64,000 nucleotides of DNA from Taiwanofungus camphoratus (lineage: Eukaryota > Basidiomycota > Agaricomycetes > Polyporales > Taiwanofungaceae). Location: the NCBI GenBank assembly GCA_003999685.1, contig CP021227.1, positions 1,302,001 through 1,366,000 on the forward strand, in the 5' to 3' direction. This document shows positions 47,263 to 59,667 of the stretch, one piece after another; within the stretch, counting starts at the first letter, position 1, and every line of letters begins with the position of its first letter. The notes beneath the pieces were generated by a model that was not told the origin of the DNA, searched no databases, and saw nothing but the letters and a program-made list of their open reading frames with translations. A program made the position numbers and the translations under genes.

Positions 47263-48394
47263 CAGTGATGTGCGGGTCAGTGACTAGTCAGTGACTTTCC
47301 ACAAGTCAGTGACCCTGACCCTGATCTGACCTTACCGACTGTGACCTTACCCACGGTCCTGGCATAGAGCGGCCCGACTGCGGCCCGTTACTAAGACAAT
47401 AAAGTTGTCGCAGCTAACATTCAACGTGCGCCACGAGAGAAATACAATTAAGTACTAAGGATTGTATCTGCCGTCTTATCAATACTACTGAATGCTGCTT
47501 TCTCCTTGCCATCAACATCTAATTCAATTAGTTCATACAATTCAAGCTGTTCATCTAGGATATGGTGTGCACCCCTCTCATATCTTTCCACCCAAGTGGT
47601 CCTGGTAAAGTCAAAGAGAGATTTGAGTTCAATTGAGATGCTTGATGGAGATTATGCAGCATCAAGGTCAATATCGTTCTATGTACGGCCAGTATGTGGA
47701 TTCGAGAGAGAATGAACTGTAGGTACAGTAGTTTGTGATTAGGGATTGTGAATACATCAGTTAGTAATAGTAGCGCATATGGGCAAAAACCGGAGGTTTT
47801 TTGACCCGAAACAGGAGCCCGAACCTAGCAAGGGGAGAAGATGCTAACATGAGCTGTGAGGGCAGGTGGGCCTCAGCAACTCCGGCCCCAGGTAGGTCGC
47901 GGGAGTGATGCATCGAGTCGGAGAAAACAAAAGGCTGATACATCTGATGAAGATGCAAGTTGCTGACAAAGGGAGAGGTGGGTGGGTGAAAAACAATGCG
48001 ACACTGTCGACTTAGAGCTGTGTCGTCGAGCAGTGTTTAGGCAGTGTGCGACGCTGGACAAGAGAGAGAGCGCCACACTGCCTAATCCGTACGTAGACTA
48101 TATTCTATGTTCGCACTCGTGCCTCGCGCTCGCTTAGAAGTCGACATCTACCATTTGCGATAAGGTGTCAGTGATCATACAAACTTGGTCTGCCATGATT
48201 GCTCTGTGACCTCTGCCTGCGTTCACTACCGATAAGGAAGGGTGCCCTCTGTCACCACTCTGGACAAGACCCCGGCGTTACCCTCGGGGTCATGACCCTA
48301 CCAGGGTCAGTGGAAAGTCACTGACAGTCGTAGGGTCAGTGACCGTGACCTATGACCTTGGGCACTGACCGTACATCACTGCCGTACATCACTG
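47263..48394. mobile_element. Non-autonomous hAT element with 8-bp target duplication
   Basis: The 1132-bp element begins CAGTGATGTGCGG and ends CCGTACATCACTG. Exact 8-bp copies of AATTACTG flank it (47255-47262 and 48395-48402), the hallmark of hAT transposition. Subterminal regions are packed with GTCAGTGAC-type repeats, as in hAT transposase binding sites. No transposase is encoded. It lies between the divergent starts of the ABC transporter and the primase gene. Confidence 0.9.
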
Positions 48395-48402
48395 AATTAC
48401 TG

Positions 48403-48875
48403 TCTTCAGTGTTTGGGATGCTGAAGTATGGACGTAAGCCCTAAGCGAAATAAGCGGTACCGGAGAGGTCAAGAGTCAGAGATTTTGCCGGCCAAGATAT
48501 GCCGGAGATACGAACGGCTACTAAAGCGCCCTCGGCATATAAACCTCGAGCGGAAAATACATATTTGCTGTGCTCACCAGTTGCGTTTATTGCCAGTTAC
48601 ACTGTCGCATGAAAAGAGCTCGGGATATGATGTCGCATACTTTCCGTCAATTCTCTCTTTCAATCGTCTGTAAGCACCCTTCGGATATGTACTGCCGTAG
48701 TTGGTATATACATGGTATAAATATAGTTTGCTTGCTTTTTCTTACCCGTGACACCTCCCGTTTTTTCGCGTGATGTGACAAGATAAAGGCGCCTGTGACA
48801 CACGCGTCCCGTTACTACGTGACAGCTCGCGACTTGACGCGACTGTACTCTGGAGCTCCAAGCTTTTGCAGCAAC
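48403..48875. other. 5' flank of the primase gene
   Basis: The 473-bp stretch has no supported gene. It holds the likely promoter of the primase gene, displaced from the ABC gene by the hAT element. ACACGCGTCCC at 48799 contains an ACGCGT MluI-box, the MBF-binding motif that drives S-phase genes in fungi. This is plausible for a replication gene but unproven here. Confidence 0.5.
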
Positions 48876-50406
48876 ATGGCTATCTCGGAAAATGTGGAGT
48901 CTCCATCCCCAGAATTGATGCTTGCATTTTACAGGAGACTATATCCTTTCAAGTCAATATTTGGCTGGCTCAACCATGAACACGCACCGACTAAATTATT
49001 CACTCACCGCGAATTCGCTTTCACCTTGCAAGGCGATGTCTATCTGCGGTACAACTCCTTTGCGAGCGCGGAAGAGCTTAAAAAGCAAGTCTGTACCCTG
49101 AACCCCACGAGGTTTGAGATTGGTCCTGTATATAGCGCGAGAGTATGTCATGACGACGTTTTTCATGCGTACTGTTATCTGACTGAGTTATAGCCTCGTG
49201 ACAAGAAGACTGTCCGTCCAGCAGCATTCACTCCACAACTGCGAGAACTTGTCTTTGATATCGATATGACTGACTATGACTCCGTCCGAACGTGTTGCTC
49301 CGGCGCAGACATCTGCAAACGCTGCTGGGTCTTCATCGCTGCAGCGGTGCGCGTCCTGGACAAAGCCATACGCGACCAGTTCGGCTACAAGCACCTTCTT
49401 TGGGTCTATTCGGGTCGCCGTGGTATTCACTTGTGGATCTCCGATAGGGAAGCGATGGAATTGACAGACGAACAGCGGAGGGCGCTCGTCGGCTGGCTGA
49501 CAGTCATACAAGGTGGAAAGGATATGCATAAGAAGGTCAATGTGCGTGTAGGGTCGCGTGCATTGCCTCCTTCACTAGCGTTTGTCAAATTTCTTTGGTC
49601 CTTTGGCTGTGGTTTGACACATTTTTCATTTGCCTAGAATGGCCCTCGATCCCTTAGTCGTGGTGTTTGGTGAGCTGGTCTTGGGCGATCAAGATTGTTT
49701 CGTCTCAAACGAAGGCTGGGAGGCCCTCCTACATCTCATCCCAGACAACTCTATCGTCAAGAAACTCCGAGACGAATGGACCGATTCCCCAGAGCGCTCA
49801 TCGGATGACAAATGGAACGACTTGAAGAAGGAAATAAAAAAATTCGCCAAGGGGACTCCACAGCGTGTACGCCGTCGTCTGTTTCCGTAGTCGCCCGGTA
49901 GGTCTCACCTTGATTGTCGTATTACAGATCTCGTTGCAAGCCGCCTTGGAAGACATCATCCTGCAGTATACGTATCCCCGTCTTGATGCAGAGGTTTCCA
50001 AACATCGCAATCATTTGCTTAAGGCGCCTTTCTGCGTTCACCCCAAAACCGGGCGGGTGTGCGTACCCGTCGACCCGGACTCAATAGATAGCTTCCGACC
50101 AGAGCGTGTGCCGACCGTTGGACAGCTCCTGCGCGAGCTTGACGAGAACGCGTCGGGCGGAGATACCGAAGGCGTCGAACACCATTCTGGTGCGACTTCA
50201 CTATTGTAATGCAGATCGACAGGCTGATACTGTTCAAAGACTGGGAAAAGACATCGCTGAAGCCTTTTGTCGATATGCTCGATCGGCATGTTATGGCCCT
50301 CATGGAGGAAGTTAGATGGCGAAAGCGAGGCACGGGTTCGTGGTCGAAAATTCCGCCCTCAGTGCCTCACAGCTCACTGTATGCCCTCATAGATATGTCC
50401 TGGTGA
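48876..50406 (+). CDS. PRI1: DNA primase small (catalytic) subunit
   Basis: Synthesises RNA primers in the DNA polymerase alpha-primase complex in the nucleus. The start ATG at 48876 gives MAISENVESPSPELMLAFYR. The catalytic acid motif is seen as LVFDIDMTDYDSVR, followed by the zinc cluster CCSGADICKRCW and the nucleotide-binding WVYSGRRGIHLWISD. After an intron near 49545-49637, the helical domain follows (ALDPLVVVFGELVLGDQDCF). The conserved PRLDAEVSKHRNHLLKAPFC region with VHPKTGRVCVPVD comes next. The last exon starts near 50228 (DWEKTSLKPF) and ends LYALIDMSW at 50406. All key motifs are present, so it is probably functional. The order agrees with eukaryotic PRIM1. Confidence 0.93.
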
Positions 50407-52012
50407 TGGGTGTTTGCATGACTTTGTGAGGTTATGTTACTCCACGTTGCTCTCGGAGTTATCTGTCTTTTATGGACTTCACGGAAGATGTGTATGTATT
50501 TGTACCACAGATATTGGTTCCTGTGACCGCATCGTCTGGTCTGTCGTGGTCGTGTTTCTGCGGGGCTTATTATTTAGCATTTTGTCTGTGTAACTCCCTG
50601 CCAGGTTCATCCATGCGACGGTGACTCTGACCAGCTGTGTTGACTCGCTATGGGAAGTTTGACAAGCCTGATGGCGCGTTATCTCCGTTGCGAGGTATAC
50701 ATACGATGCTATGGCTCGTCAAGCCCTGGGCGCTACAGTGGCAGTGCATCGCAGACTGGAGCGCGATCACAATCTCAACTTGATCTCAACAAGTTGATCT
50801 AACAAAAGCACGTTCAAACCCCTCGAACATTGAGTGTCTTCCTGGGATATCCTGCGCTGCCTGCTGTACTTTTATACAAACACTTGCTTTGAATATGTAC
50901 TCAATGTGTCGCAATCAGGAACTTTGCAAGCCTGCTTCGAGTCATGCCAGTGGTTGCGGCGTCTTACCCGGGCCCCTCGTGCCATAGACCTGAGGCCTGA
51001 ATAAATTTGAATGACCCACGTTCGAACAGTCATTGTGTTCCTCGTGTCTTATATCCGAGACTGTCGGAAAGGAAGGAAGAGCCGCTAGGGGGCGGCGCCC
51101 CAGGAACGTCACACATGTCAGCTGCACTACTGCGGTGCATATCGACGAAGTCCGAGCTCGGGACGCTGCGGGCCTGTTCGCAGTAAACCAAGCCCCTTTT
51201 CGCTCGAAGGTATGGTTGTCCCCAAATATGTAGGTTACACAGCTGCCCAACAGGCTCTGAAGCTTTCTCGGGATTGGTGAGCAGTGGGAGAACTGGGCGC
51301 AAGCAGGCAGCCTTTGGAATGTTCGCATCCCTCAAAATTTGACATTGAATCTTATAGCAGTGCTTCCTTTGATTGGGTTCACTCAGCGGCTGGCAGTTCT
51401 TCCAGCCAACTGGCTCCTTTCACCGTCGCACCACAGGCTAGTCAAGGACCTCAATATCGACTCTGGAGTCCAGATCAATCCGAAATCGTAGTGTCCGCCC
51501 TAACGTTCGCCAAGCCGCAGTCACCGAGTCACGAAACCTCCCCGGTGCCACGATGTGCTGCGAAGTCAACAAGATTGACCGCAGGCGCTAAGTACTCGGC
51601 GGTTATCCAGTTTCGGTTACATTGTGCAGTCAACTTCTGACTCGAGCACAGCACTGGCCTGCGGCCGCCCAGTCACGGCTAGCTGAAGAGTACCCGCACG
51701 ATGCTGCGTTTCGAGTCATTGCGATGGGCCCGGTCATGGGTTACTAACGTTTATATATTGCTTAGGCGGACATTCCATCCAAGAGACCTCACCTGCTCCC
51801 ACATTGGCGCCATCATATAATCATCTCGACATTGCCTACCTGCTTGCTTCCTACACCGGTGATGGCCAGGACGTTGATCTTTCACATACAAATCCTAACA
51901 ACGGTCCTCTTATCAAGCTGAAGTCGATGCCATTTTATTCCAGCCCCAGGAGGCGCATTCTTGCCACGTCTCTGGTATGCAGAAGTATGTCTGATCTGCA
52001 CATGAGACTGAC
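50407..52012. other. Region between primase and membrane-protein paralogue A; possible upstream exons
   Basis: The first ~850 bp look non-coding. An open frame at 51284-51640 is Ser/Pro-rich and ends with PQYRLWSPDQSEIVV and AGAKYSAVIQF. It may be an extracellular exon of paralogue A, since a PQYR motif also precedes paralogue B. No signal peptide or splice chain could be fixed, so no gene model is given. Confidence 0.4.
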
Positions 52013-52792
52013 ATGAAACCCCGTGTTCTCAAGGCTCCCCCTGAACCCTCATCCCTTGTTCTCGTCATGAAAAACACTGGGTCGATTGCGGACGGGACAG
52101 GGAGCGCAGGCGCCGTCAGCGGTAATAGTGACGGCACCTCCCCCGTCGGCTCCAGCAGTGGAAGCTCTGGTAGTCATCCTGGATCCTCCAGAATCTCTTC
52201 GACCATCATGCCCACGATTATCACTGTTATCGTTCTGGCTGGCGCTGCCGTGCTTGTGATATGGATAGCCAAGCGGATGCGCAGGAGAAGAGTTTCGACC
52301 ACTTCAACCCGCCCAACAGATGATGTTCTTCAGCGACCGCAGTTGTGGGAGGTGACGCTGGATCCTCCTATGGCTTCCATGAAATCACCGAACGCAAGAT
52401 GGAATTGTGTCATGGTGTGTTGGCTTGCTTCCATTCTCTCAGTCAGAGGCGCAAGTAACTGACATCTCATTCGCTGTTGTCAGCCATTGTCAGTCAACTA
52501 CACCTCGACCCCTACCCCTTTTCCTGCACACGTGTCAGAAAAGGCCGCGTTCTCATGGACCGATGGCGCAAGCCGACGAAGCAGCGGGTCCACTTCATCA
52601 AGTTTACAGGATGTGATGAAGGAAAAATTCCAGGCAGACGAGAGACGGTTGCGTGTCACAGTGGCTATTGCCATGCCCATCCCGAGTCACGTTCACGAGC
52701 ATGTTAAGGCCGTACGCAATGGGCGCGGTTTAGCTGAAGATGGACCTATATTATGTCTTGGACTTGCTGAAGTGTCTCCCCCTTGGCATTGA
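52013..52792 (+). CDS. Single-pass membrane protein of unknown function, paralogue A
   Basis: Seen in order: a Ser/Gly-rich, probably extracellular stretch (GTSPVGSSSGSSGSHPGSS), one transmembrane helix (IMPTIITVIVLAGAAVLVIW), a basic stop-transfer (KRMRRRR), then cytosolic LWEVTLD. After a 75-nt intron (about 52412-52486) comes PLSVNYTSTPTPFP, then LRVTVAIAMPIPSHV and the C-terminal LCLGLAEVSPPW. The same layout and intron position occur in paralogues B and C. I know similar Agaricomycete proteins only as uncharacterised. The ATG used is the first in frame. Upstream exons are likely. Confidence 0.65.
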
Positions 52793-54456
52793 AAGGAATC
52801 TATATCGAGTTACGAGTATCATTATTGACGTTTGAGAGTATATTACATAGTCTTTGGGTAGTCGACGGGCGTCGGGGTTGAACATTGACCGCTTGCATTG
52901 GCATCTTGGTGTAATAGATATATGGGTCGAGTCCGAATCCGACTCGATAATAAATCCTAGAGCAATCAAATAGAAGTTGGAGGTGATCAAACGCGCAATC
53001 GTTAAAGGACGTTGATCGCGGCCGCTTACAAGTAGCTCAGGTGACCCTGTGAGCATCGAACAGATTGATAGAGATCAGCGCTTTGATCTCGACTTGTGAT
53101 CTCAAGAAATGTGTTGAAAACTTGAAACCGAGGCCCAGAGTCAACAGGAACGTCTATCGACGCATGGAACGGCGAGCCGGAGGCAGAGAAACGCTCTGTC
53201 TTGTTCAGGATGGATCTGACTACTGATTTTGGCTTAGTGATTTGTCGAAACCACGACCCTCGTATCCACTGAGGACCTGGCCTGCTGTACTTTTGCGCAT
53301 ACTGTCAGTGACGATACGAAAAGCCTTCCGCTCGTGGTGGCCACATCTCACCATTTATAGGAAAAAAAGGGCAAGCCAGTCAATCCTGAAAATATATCCG
53401 GCTTGCGGCATATTATCTGACAAATTTGCATCTCGGCCCCTTCACATCCTTGCAGTGGGGCCCCTTTAGACGGTACATGAGCATTTACAACCCCCTGACT
53501 GCGCTTATTTAGCGTCTCCATCAACATCCGATCCATACTAGTCACTAGTTCGATCGATCCTGGCCTGGTTCAGCGCTATGCTATTGCATAACCTTTGTCG
53601 CAGCCTCGCATGCATTATAACACCGCGGATGCTGTTGCCTATAAAATATAGCGGATGTCCTCGCAGTCAATTACGACATTGTCATACTGAGCGCTCAGAC
53701 TACGTTCTGGTAGCCTCTCGGTGCCGCAGCACGCGGGTGAGTCCCTGAACAGTATCTTCTCAGATTCAGATGCACACCATTTATAACTCGACTACATGGG
53801 TCCAAAGGACTGGAATAAGTGTTAGCTTGCAACCAACACCTTTCATAGTAGGTTGACGGACGGATACACGCAGGCGCTGCAGTTTGGACCGATTAGAAGT
53901 CCACCTATGTAGTATATGTGCTCTGCTAACTAGTCACAAGAACGCCAGAAAATTCTTACTGTGCAAGGAAAAACAGTCATTCATTGGCGCTTCTTCCTCG
54001 GATTCCACCGGCGTCCAGCTTCGCGGTCAATTTCTGACTCATGATCACGATTCCGAACCGCAGTACAGAATTGTCGTGCCAGCCAGAAGATGCGTGCATT
54101 AGAGTCAAGCTCTGCTCTCGAGTCAGCTGCCGTCGTCGAGTCAACCCACGTTATTCGTAGTTTCCAGCCTGTCCTTTATAAGACCCTAGATTTCGGGCCG
54201 GTTCCGCTGTCTGTTTCTTTTCTTCTGGTAGGTAATAGGACTACCATATATCCTATTTCCTCGTATCCTTGCAGAACTCGTATTTTCAATCAGTATTGTC
54301 AGAATTCCTCGATATTGAAAACGAGGAAGCTGCAGACATCAGAAAAACCGGCCAACCAGGACTCGAAATGCAGATTTTTGTCAAAAGGAGGCTCCTGTGC
54401 TTTGGGTATGTTTGTATTATTAATTTGTATGAGGCAAACTCATCTTACCCTATATC
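52793..54456. other. Region between paralogues A and B
   Basis: No gene is firmly supported. Short Ser-rich open frames near 53.88-54.10 kb (SFIGASSSDSTG, then EPQYRIVV) may be decayed or real N-terminal exons of paralogue B. The rest holds the 3' flank of A and likely promoter sequence (GCCTATAAAATATAGCG near 53638). Confidence 0.4.
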
Positions 54457-55230
54457 GTGGCATCGTACAGTTTTTCTATGAGGTCCTCACCACCGGTCTA
54501 TAAGAGGTTATGCGATACTGCTGGGGGTGATGGTGCCGGTAATACCTCTGGCGGCTCCACCAACCGTCCTTCTAGCAGTGGTTCTGGGTCTTCCACGACC
54601 TGGTCCACGGTCGTCCCAGCGGTTGTCGCTGTCATCATCTTTGTCGTCATAGTTTCGGCCATCGCTTGGATAAGCAAGCGGATGGGTCGAGCGCGGAGAA
54701 GACGTATACATGCGTCACGCAGCTCATTGGTTTCAACCCAACAACCTCATTTATGGGAGGTCAGACTGGCTAGTGCAACCTCCGCAGAGAATTGGGAACG
54801 AATTACAGTGAATTTCATTGACGTCCGCTGCGATGATGATGGTGTTTGATCTGTCGTCGCGCTGTAGCCATTATCGGCGTATTTTATCCCTCACGCGGTC
54901 AATAACACCCGGGGTAGTCTTCAAGTTGACTTGACGAAGTCCCAAAGCGGTGGAGATCAGCAGCAAGCTACTACAAAGCGGAGGCACGCGAGAGAAGATG
55001 TGCACTTGCACATTGCCGTGACCATCGCTATGCCCATCCCTCCCATGGAGGCCGCGATGGAAAGAGACAGAAACGCCAGCGTTGGAGGCCAGCGGGCTCT
55101 ATGTATTGGCACGACTGACGTGTTGTGGCATCTAGGAGACACGGACAGTCTTGGGTACGTTCATCTTGTAATTCCCGACGCTGACTCCAGAATAACTATA
55201 TCCATATGCTTCACCAGCCAAGAAACCTGA
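54457..55230 (+). CDS. Single-pass membrane protein of unknown function, paralogue B
   Basis: Ser/Gly-rich ectodomain (SGGSTNRPSSSGSGSSTTW), transmembrane helix (VVPAVVAVIIFVVIVSAIAW), basic KRMGRARRRR, and LWEVRLASATSAENWERIT. An intron at about 54811-54870 is followed by PLSAYFIPH, HLHIAVTIAMPIP and ALCIGTTDVLWHLG. It follows the same plan as A and C, with low overall identity but a conserved intron phase and signature. The true N-terminus is unclear. Confidence 0.6.
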
Positions 55231-56109
55231 AAACAGTCGTTCCTGCACACAATTGCCATGTACTGCAGGCTGTCCATTGGCAGTTATCGCTGTTGTCATC
55301 TGCTAGTCATACAATGGCTTCAATATGCACGGCAGGCACTGACATCATATGAGATCCCCTTGGTCGCAAGATTGTCACAATACCACGGCCAAGTGAACAT
55401 AGAACAGCACAAGTGAAAGCCCAGGAATCGCCGTATGTATCTACTGGGCCCCTTCCATTTTACCGAGACAATGCATGGCTCTGGCGGCGTACGAAACGTG
55501 ACATACTCAGACACATTCAGGGGAGAAAACATCACACTATAATGGTGATCGCAGTAGCTGCCTGGAGTCCGACAACAATTAATAATCGATCATGATGGCG
55601 ATGTACGAGTCCGAGTTGCGACGTTCCCATTTTCCATAAGTTCCCAGACCTAGTTATAACACAAGATGCGCAATGCAAGTGGTGCCAGTTGTATTTGAAT
55701 AGCTAGTCTTGCTTGGTGAGTCATATGGAGATTGTCTCAAGGCTTAGAGTCGAAGTCTCGTGAAGCGTTAGGAACGTGTACGAACTTTGAAGGCACAGAT
55801 GCAACTCGTGCAGGCCTCGGATTAAACCAAAATTCGCTTGGTCCGCGCATGCATCAATAGAAGGCGTAGAATATGAAGGCAAGGTGCAAGTACAGCCTGA
55901 TCAAGATGAACTAATGCCATGCAGCATTGCGGACAACTCAACCGGTATCAGTATATCACTCTGGACTTGCGCTGCGACTCGTACAGTCACTATAGACTAC
56001 GTAAATTGAGATTGGCATCTACCTTGGGATCAAATCACGACGATACGATATTACACGACGAGAACGAAACCCAATCATCAACACATGTAGTCTAACATCC
56101 GCGGAGCCG
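55231..56109. other. Intergenic, convergent 3' ends of paralogue B and malic enzyme
   Basis: 879 bp with only short open frames that lack domains on either strand. No gene, RNA or repeat was recognised. Confidence 0.5.
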
Positions 56110-58314
56110 TCATGGATTCCACGACCTACTCTTCACGAATTGCAGCAATTCCGCATCTGATACCTGCCTTAGGTCCGTTGACCGGTCGACGCCCTGTAAC
56201 AAAGAAATTACAATCAAATCAACGAGCTTTCATCTGACCATGCGCGTACCTCCCGCTGTGCGCAGCGAATTACGCTACACGCAATCTGTGCGCTGATGTC
56301 TCTGATTCGCTCGATTCGAGGATAGATGAGATCTTGTGCCCGCTCTTCTTCTGTGAGTGAGTCCGCCAGGCCCAAGGACGATGCCTCGACCATACTATCC
56401 GTTACCGAGGAGGCACGTGAAAGGATGGCGCCCAGACCGATCCCTGTCAGGACGATGGTCAGCGTCTCATGCAGAGTTAGTTTCGAACCATAGTACGCTT
56501 ACCTGGGAAGACATACATGTTGTTACCTTGCAGAAGCGAGGTAACGAACGTTGAATCAGCTTGATGGTTCAACCCTGTACCAGTTCATGACGCATACCTT
56601 GACCAGGATACAACGTGCGGCCTTCATACTCCTGTGCGGGGAATGGCGAGCCGGATGCAAAGATAACTTTCCCGCGAGACCATTCGACTGCTTCATTGTA
56701 TTCACACTCGGAAAGCCGGACAGGATTGGACAGTGGGAAAATGATGGGCCGAGGGTTGATTGCGGACATCGCCTCGATGACGGATTGGTCAAAAGCACTC
56801 TAGCGTACATTTCAAGTAAAGATCACATCACGGGCGGTAGTCCCAAAGACCATACCTTGATCGTAGAAAGGCCCAACAGCGCAGTTGGCTGGACATGCTG
56901 AATGATGTCGGTGAGGTTCTTCATCGGGGGGCCGGTGTAATCGCGGCGCGAGAAGTCTGTGTTATCACACGTCACGACTCTCAATTCGCGTTCGGGAAAG
57001 AAAACAACGAACACTTCTTGTGCTCCGCCATGGGGCCTCGGCCATCAAAGACCAAGCCCTGCGAATCGACAAGGTAGATTCGCTGACGGGCCTCCTCAGT
57101 CGACAGACCTTGAAGCTTGAAGAAGCTCATGAGCTGCGTAGCGACCCCGACACCAGCAGATCCCGCGCCCAAGAATAGGATGCGGTGCTCCGACAGCGGC
57201 CGCCCAGACGCAGCAGAGGACAGCTTCGCCGCGTTGAGGAAGCCAGATAGGACAACTGCACCCGTGCCCTGGATGTCGTCGTTGAAGAGGGGGTAACGGT
57301 CGCGGTAGCGGGACAAGTACAGGAACGCGTTGTCCGTGGAGAAGTCCTCGAACTGGATGAGCAGCTTCGGGAAGACCGCGGACATCTCGTGCATGAACTC
57401 ATCCATGAACTCAGTCGTCTCTTCCGTGGGGACGCGGGGTTGGCGGAGGCCGAGATAGAGGGGATCATCCAAGAACTTCTGAGTGTTGGTTCCAAGATCA
57501 AGGCAAATGGGGACAGTGGAGGAAGGCCGAATGCTAGCATGCCCAATGAACTTTATTCCCCACCCGAGTTGAGGCGACTTACCCTGCACCGGCAACATAG
57601 AGCGAAAGTTTGCCAATGGATATGGGCATGCCATTTACACCAAGGTCGCCCAGCCCCAGAATTCGTGAACCTGTTACCCATCCATTGATTGAGTATCAAC
57701 TGCTTTTCTCAACTGCTAGAGTAAAGTACTGACCATCGGTAACAACTGCTATTCGGGCTTCATCAATGCGAGGCCAATTTCTGAGCACTTTGCCGATGCT
57801 GCCCTTGTCTTTGATAGAGATATACTGGACGAATTGCAGGGTCAACGTGTGATCTGCTCATAATAATGAGTAGACCCACGAGTCCCTCTGGCCTTCTATA
57901 AATGTGGGAGAATTGCAGGCAAGCATCACCCACGGTGGGTGTGTAGATGATGGGGGTGATTTCCTGAGCGACAGACATCCATGAGCCCACGTGTATTATA
58001 ATGAACGTGCGCCGGGAACTCACAGACATGTTCTCCAGACATAGTTTGTAGAACATGCGCGGCTCAGCATCTTTGAGTTGGGTAAGATAGATATATTTTT
58101 CAATGTTCTTGTCTTTTGAACGGAGCTGGTTGAGACAGCGGATGCGATGGACGGATTCATCCAGCGCCGGCGGAATCAATCCACGCGGCGGTTTCGGGGG
58201 GGCTGTGATCGAATGTTATACAGCAGCATTGAAGAGATGCAGCAACATACCTTGAGAAGCCACCTTTAATTTTTGTACACCATTGGACCAGACTGGGGTG
58301 AGGACTATAGTCAT
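56110..58314 (-). CDS. Malic enzyme (malate dehydrogenase, decarboxylating)
   Basis: Converts malate to pyruvate and CO2 with reduction of NAD(P); a supplier of reducing power and pyruvate. The start exon at 58314 ([16 protein letters not shown]) is followed by [35 protein letters not shown] and [17 protein letters not shown], which holds the catalytic tyrosine. Then come [20 protein letters not shown] and [20 protein letters not shown] with [19 protein letters not shown], the metal-binding and hinge region. The nucleotide-binding [16 protein letters not shown] follows, and the C-terminal exon ends RSWNP at 56110. NAD or NADP preference cannot be told. No clear mitochondrial targeting peptide is seen. 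About 600 residues, as usual for the family. Confidence 0.92.
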
Positions 58315-59667
58315 TTTGACGAGGGTAGCAAGATGGGAATGAAGCAGGGGTTAGCAGCGAAATAAGGCAGTGGAGGACGAAGGAAAAGCGAGAAACCAAG
58401 GGCTTTTTATGTGATTAGGAGACCTCTCAATTTGACTTTTGGGGTATTGGATCGTCAGGTGGTAGGATCAGCAGACAGATGGTACGAGCAAGTGGGGCGT
58501 TTGTGTTCCCCACACGAAGCACGGTACGAGCCAATTTATAGCTAGACCCCTTCACGGGGCACTATACCATGATCAGCACTGCAACACAGCATAATGATGG
58601 CAACTCCGCAGAAATCAAGAGCTTAAGCCAATAAGAGCGGTTGGTCACTGGCCCAGACAATTTCTAAAAGCAACGTCTCGTAGCGACAGATGCACATGGC
58701 AACCTGCTGTTTTTTCGTGCAACCAAGACAGTTAGACGGCCCTCATGATACGCACCTTTCTTTCTCACGACGTTCATCACGCGATCTTCTGCTCCCCGAG
58801 AATATGCGAGGCTGAGGGCGGAAGTGGATCACCTCGACAGTAGACGGACCAGAGTGTAAGGGCTGAAATATCACGGTTCCATAACATCCGACAGTTGTAT
58901 AAGAGCGCATCGTTGATCCGTGGCGGGGTAACCTGAGTCAGGCCAGGGTCAGACCATCGTGCGTTTGACGCATCCCTGCTGGTTGCACGATGGGTAAACC
59001 AAATAAAAATCGTACGCCTTCCCGACGGAGCTATACGGAAGACTGAGCGGGAAGCGGGAACGCTGGTGGACGACATGAAAGTCACGTACGAAAGGCTCTC
59101 ACGCTGAGTCGCTTCTCAGCAATGTAATAACTTTGTAGTAATTACAAGATTACTCCGGTCTGACCATGGACGAAGGCGCCTTGTCTCGAATCTAATGGAA
59201 CTCGTCTCAGGTGCTGTGTCTGCCATGGAGCATCTCGACATAAACATGCTCTCGGATGTTTTGAGCTTTCCTTCCGTAGCCACCTTCATCGTGATTATCG
59301 TAAGGCATGGCAACTAGGCATTTCCTGCTATAAGCATCCTGGTTTCTAGCATGTCCTCCTCCTGACTATAGACCACCATTTGGAGAATACTATATACAGG
59401 TCGATGATGGGCAACGCTCGCTTGGAGTGGGGCGATCATGAATAAGCGGCCCGTTGAAGACTCGGAGGTCACACTACCATGCCCAACCGAGTCGGCATCC
59501 GCGTTCTAGTGCTAATGGATAACGGGAAGCTCATGATCTTCTAGTCCCACAATGAACGCCCTTGGAGTGTCTTCGAGGTGTACAGCAGCCGAACACCCGA
59601 CGGACTGTACTGCTACTTCCTCTGAGGATCGCCCGCTGCAACTTTCACTGTCTGTGCAACCCAGATT
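58315..59667. other. Intergenic between malic enzyme and paralogue C
   Basis: Likely holds both divergent promoters. No domain-bearing frame was found. Open frames at 58.78-59.31 kb on the minus strand look random. A short plus-strand frame at 59552-59667 could be an upstream exon of paralogue C. Confidence 0.45.
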
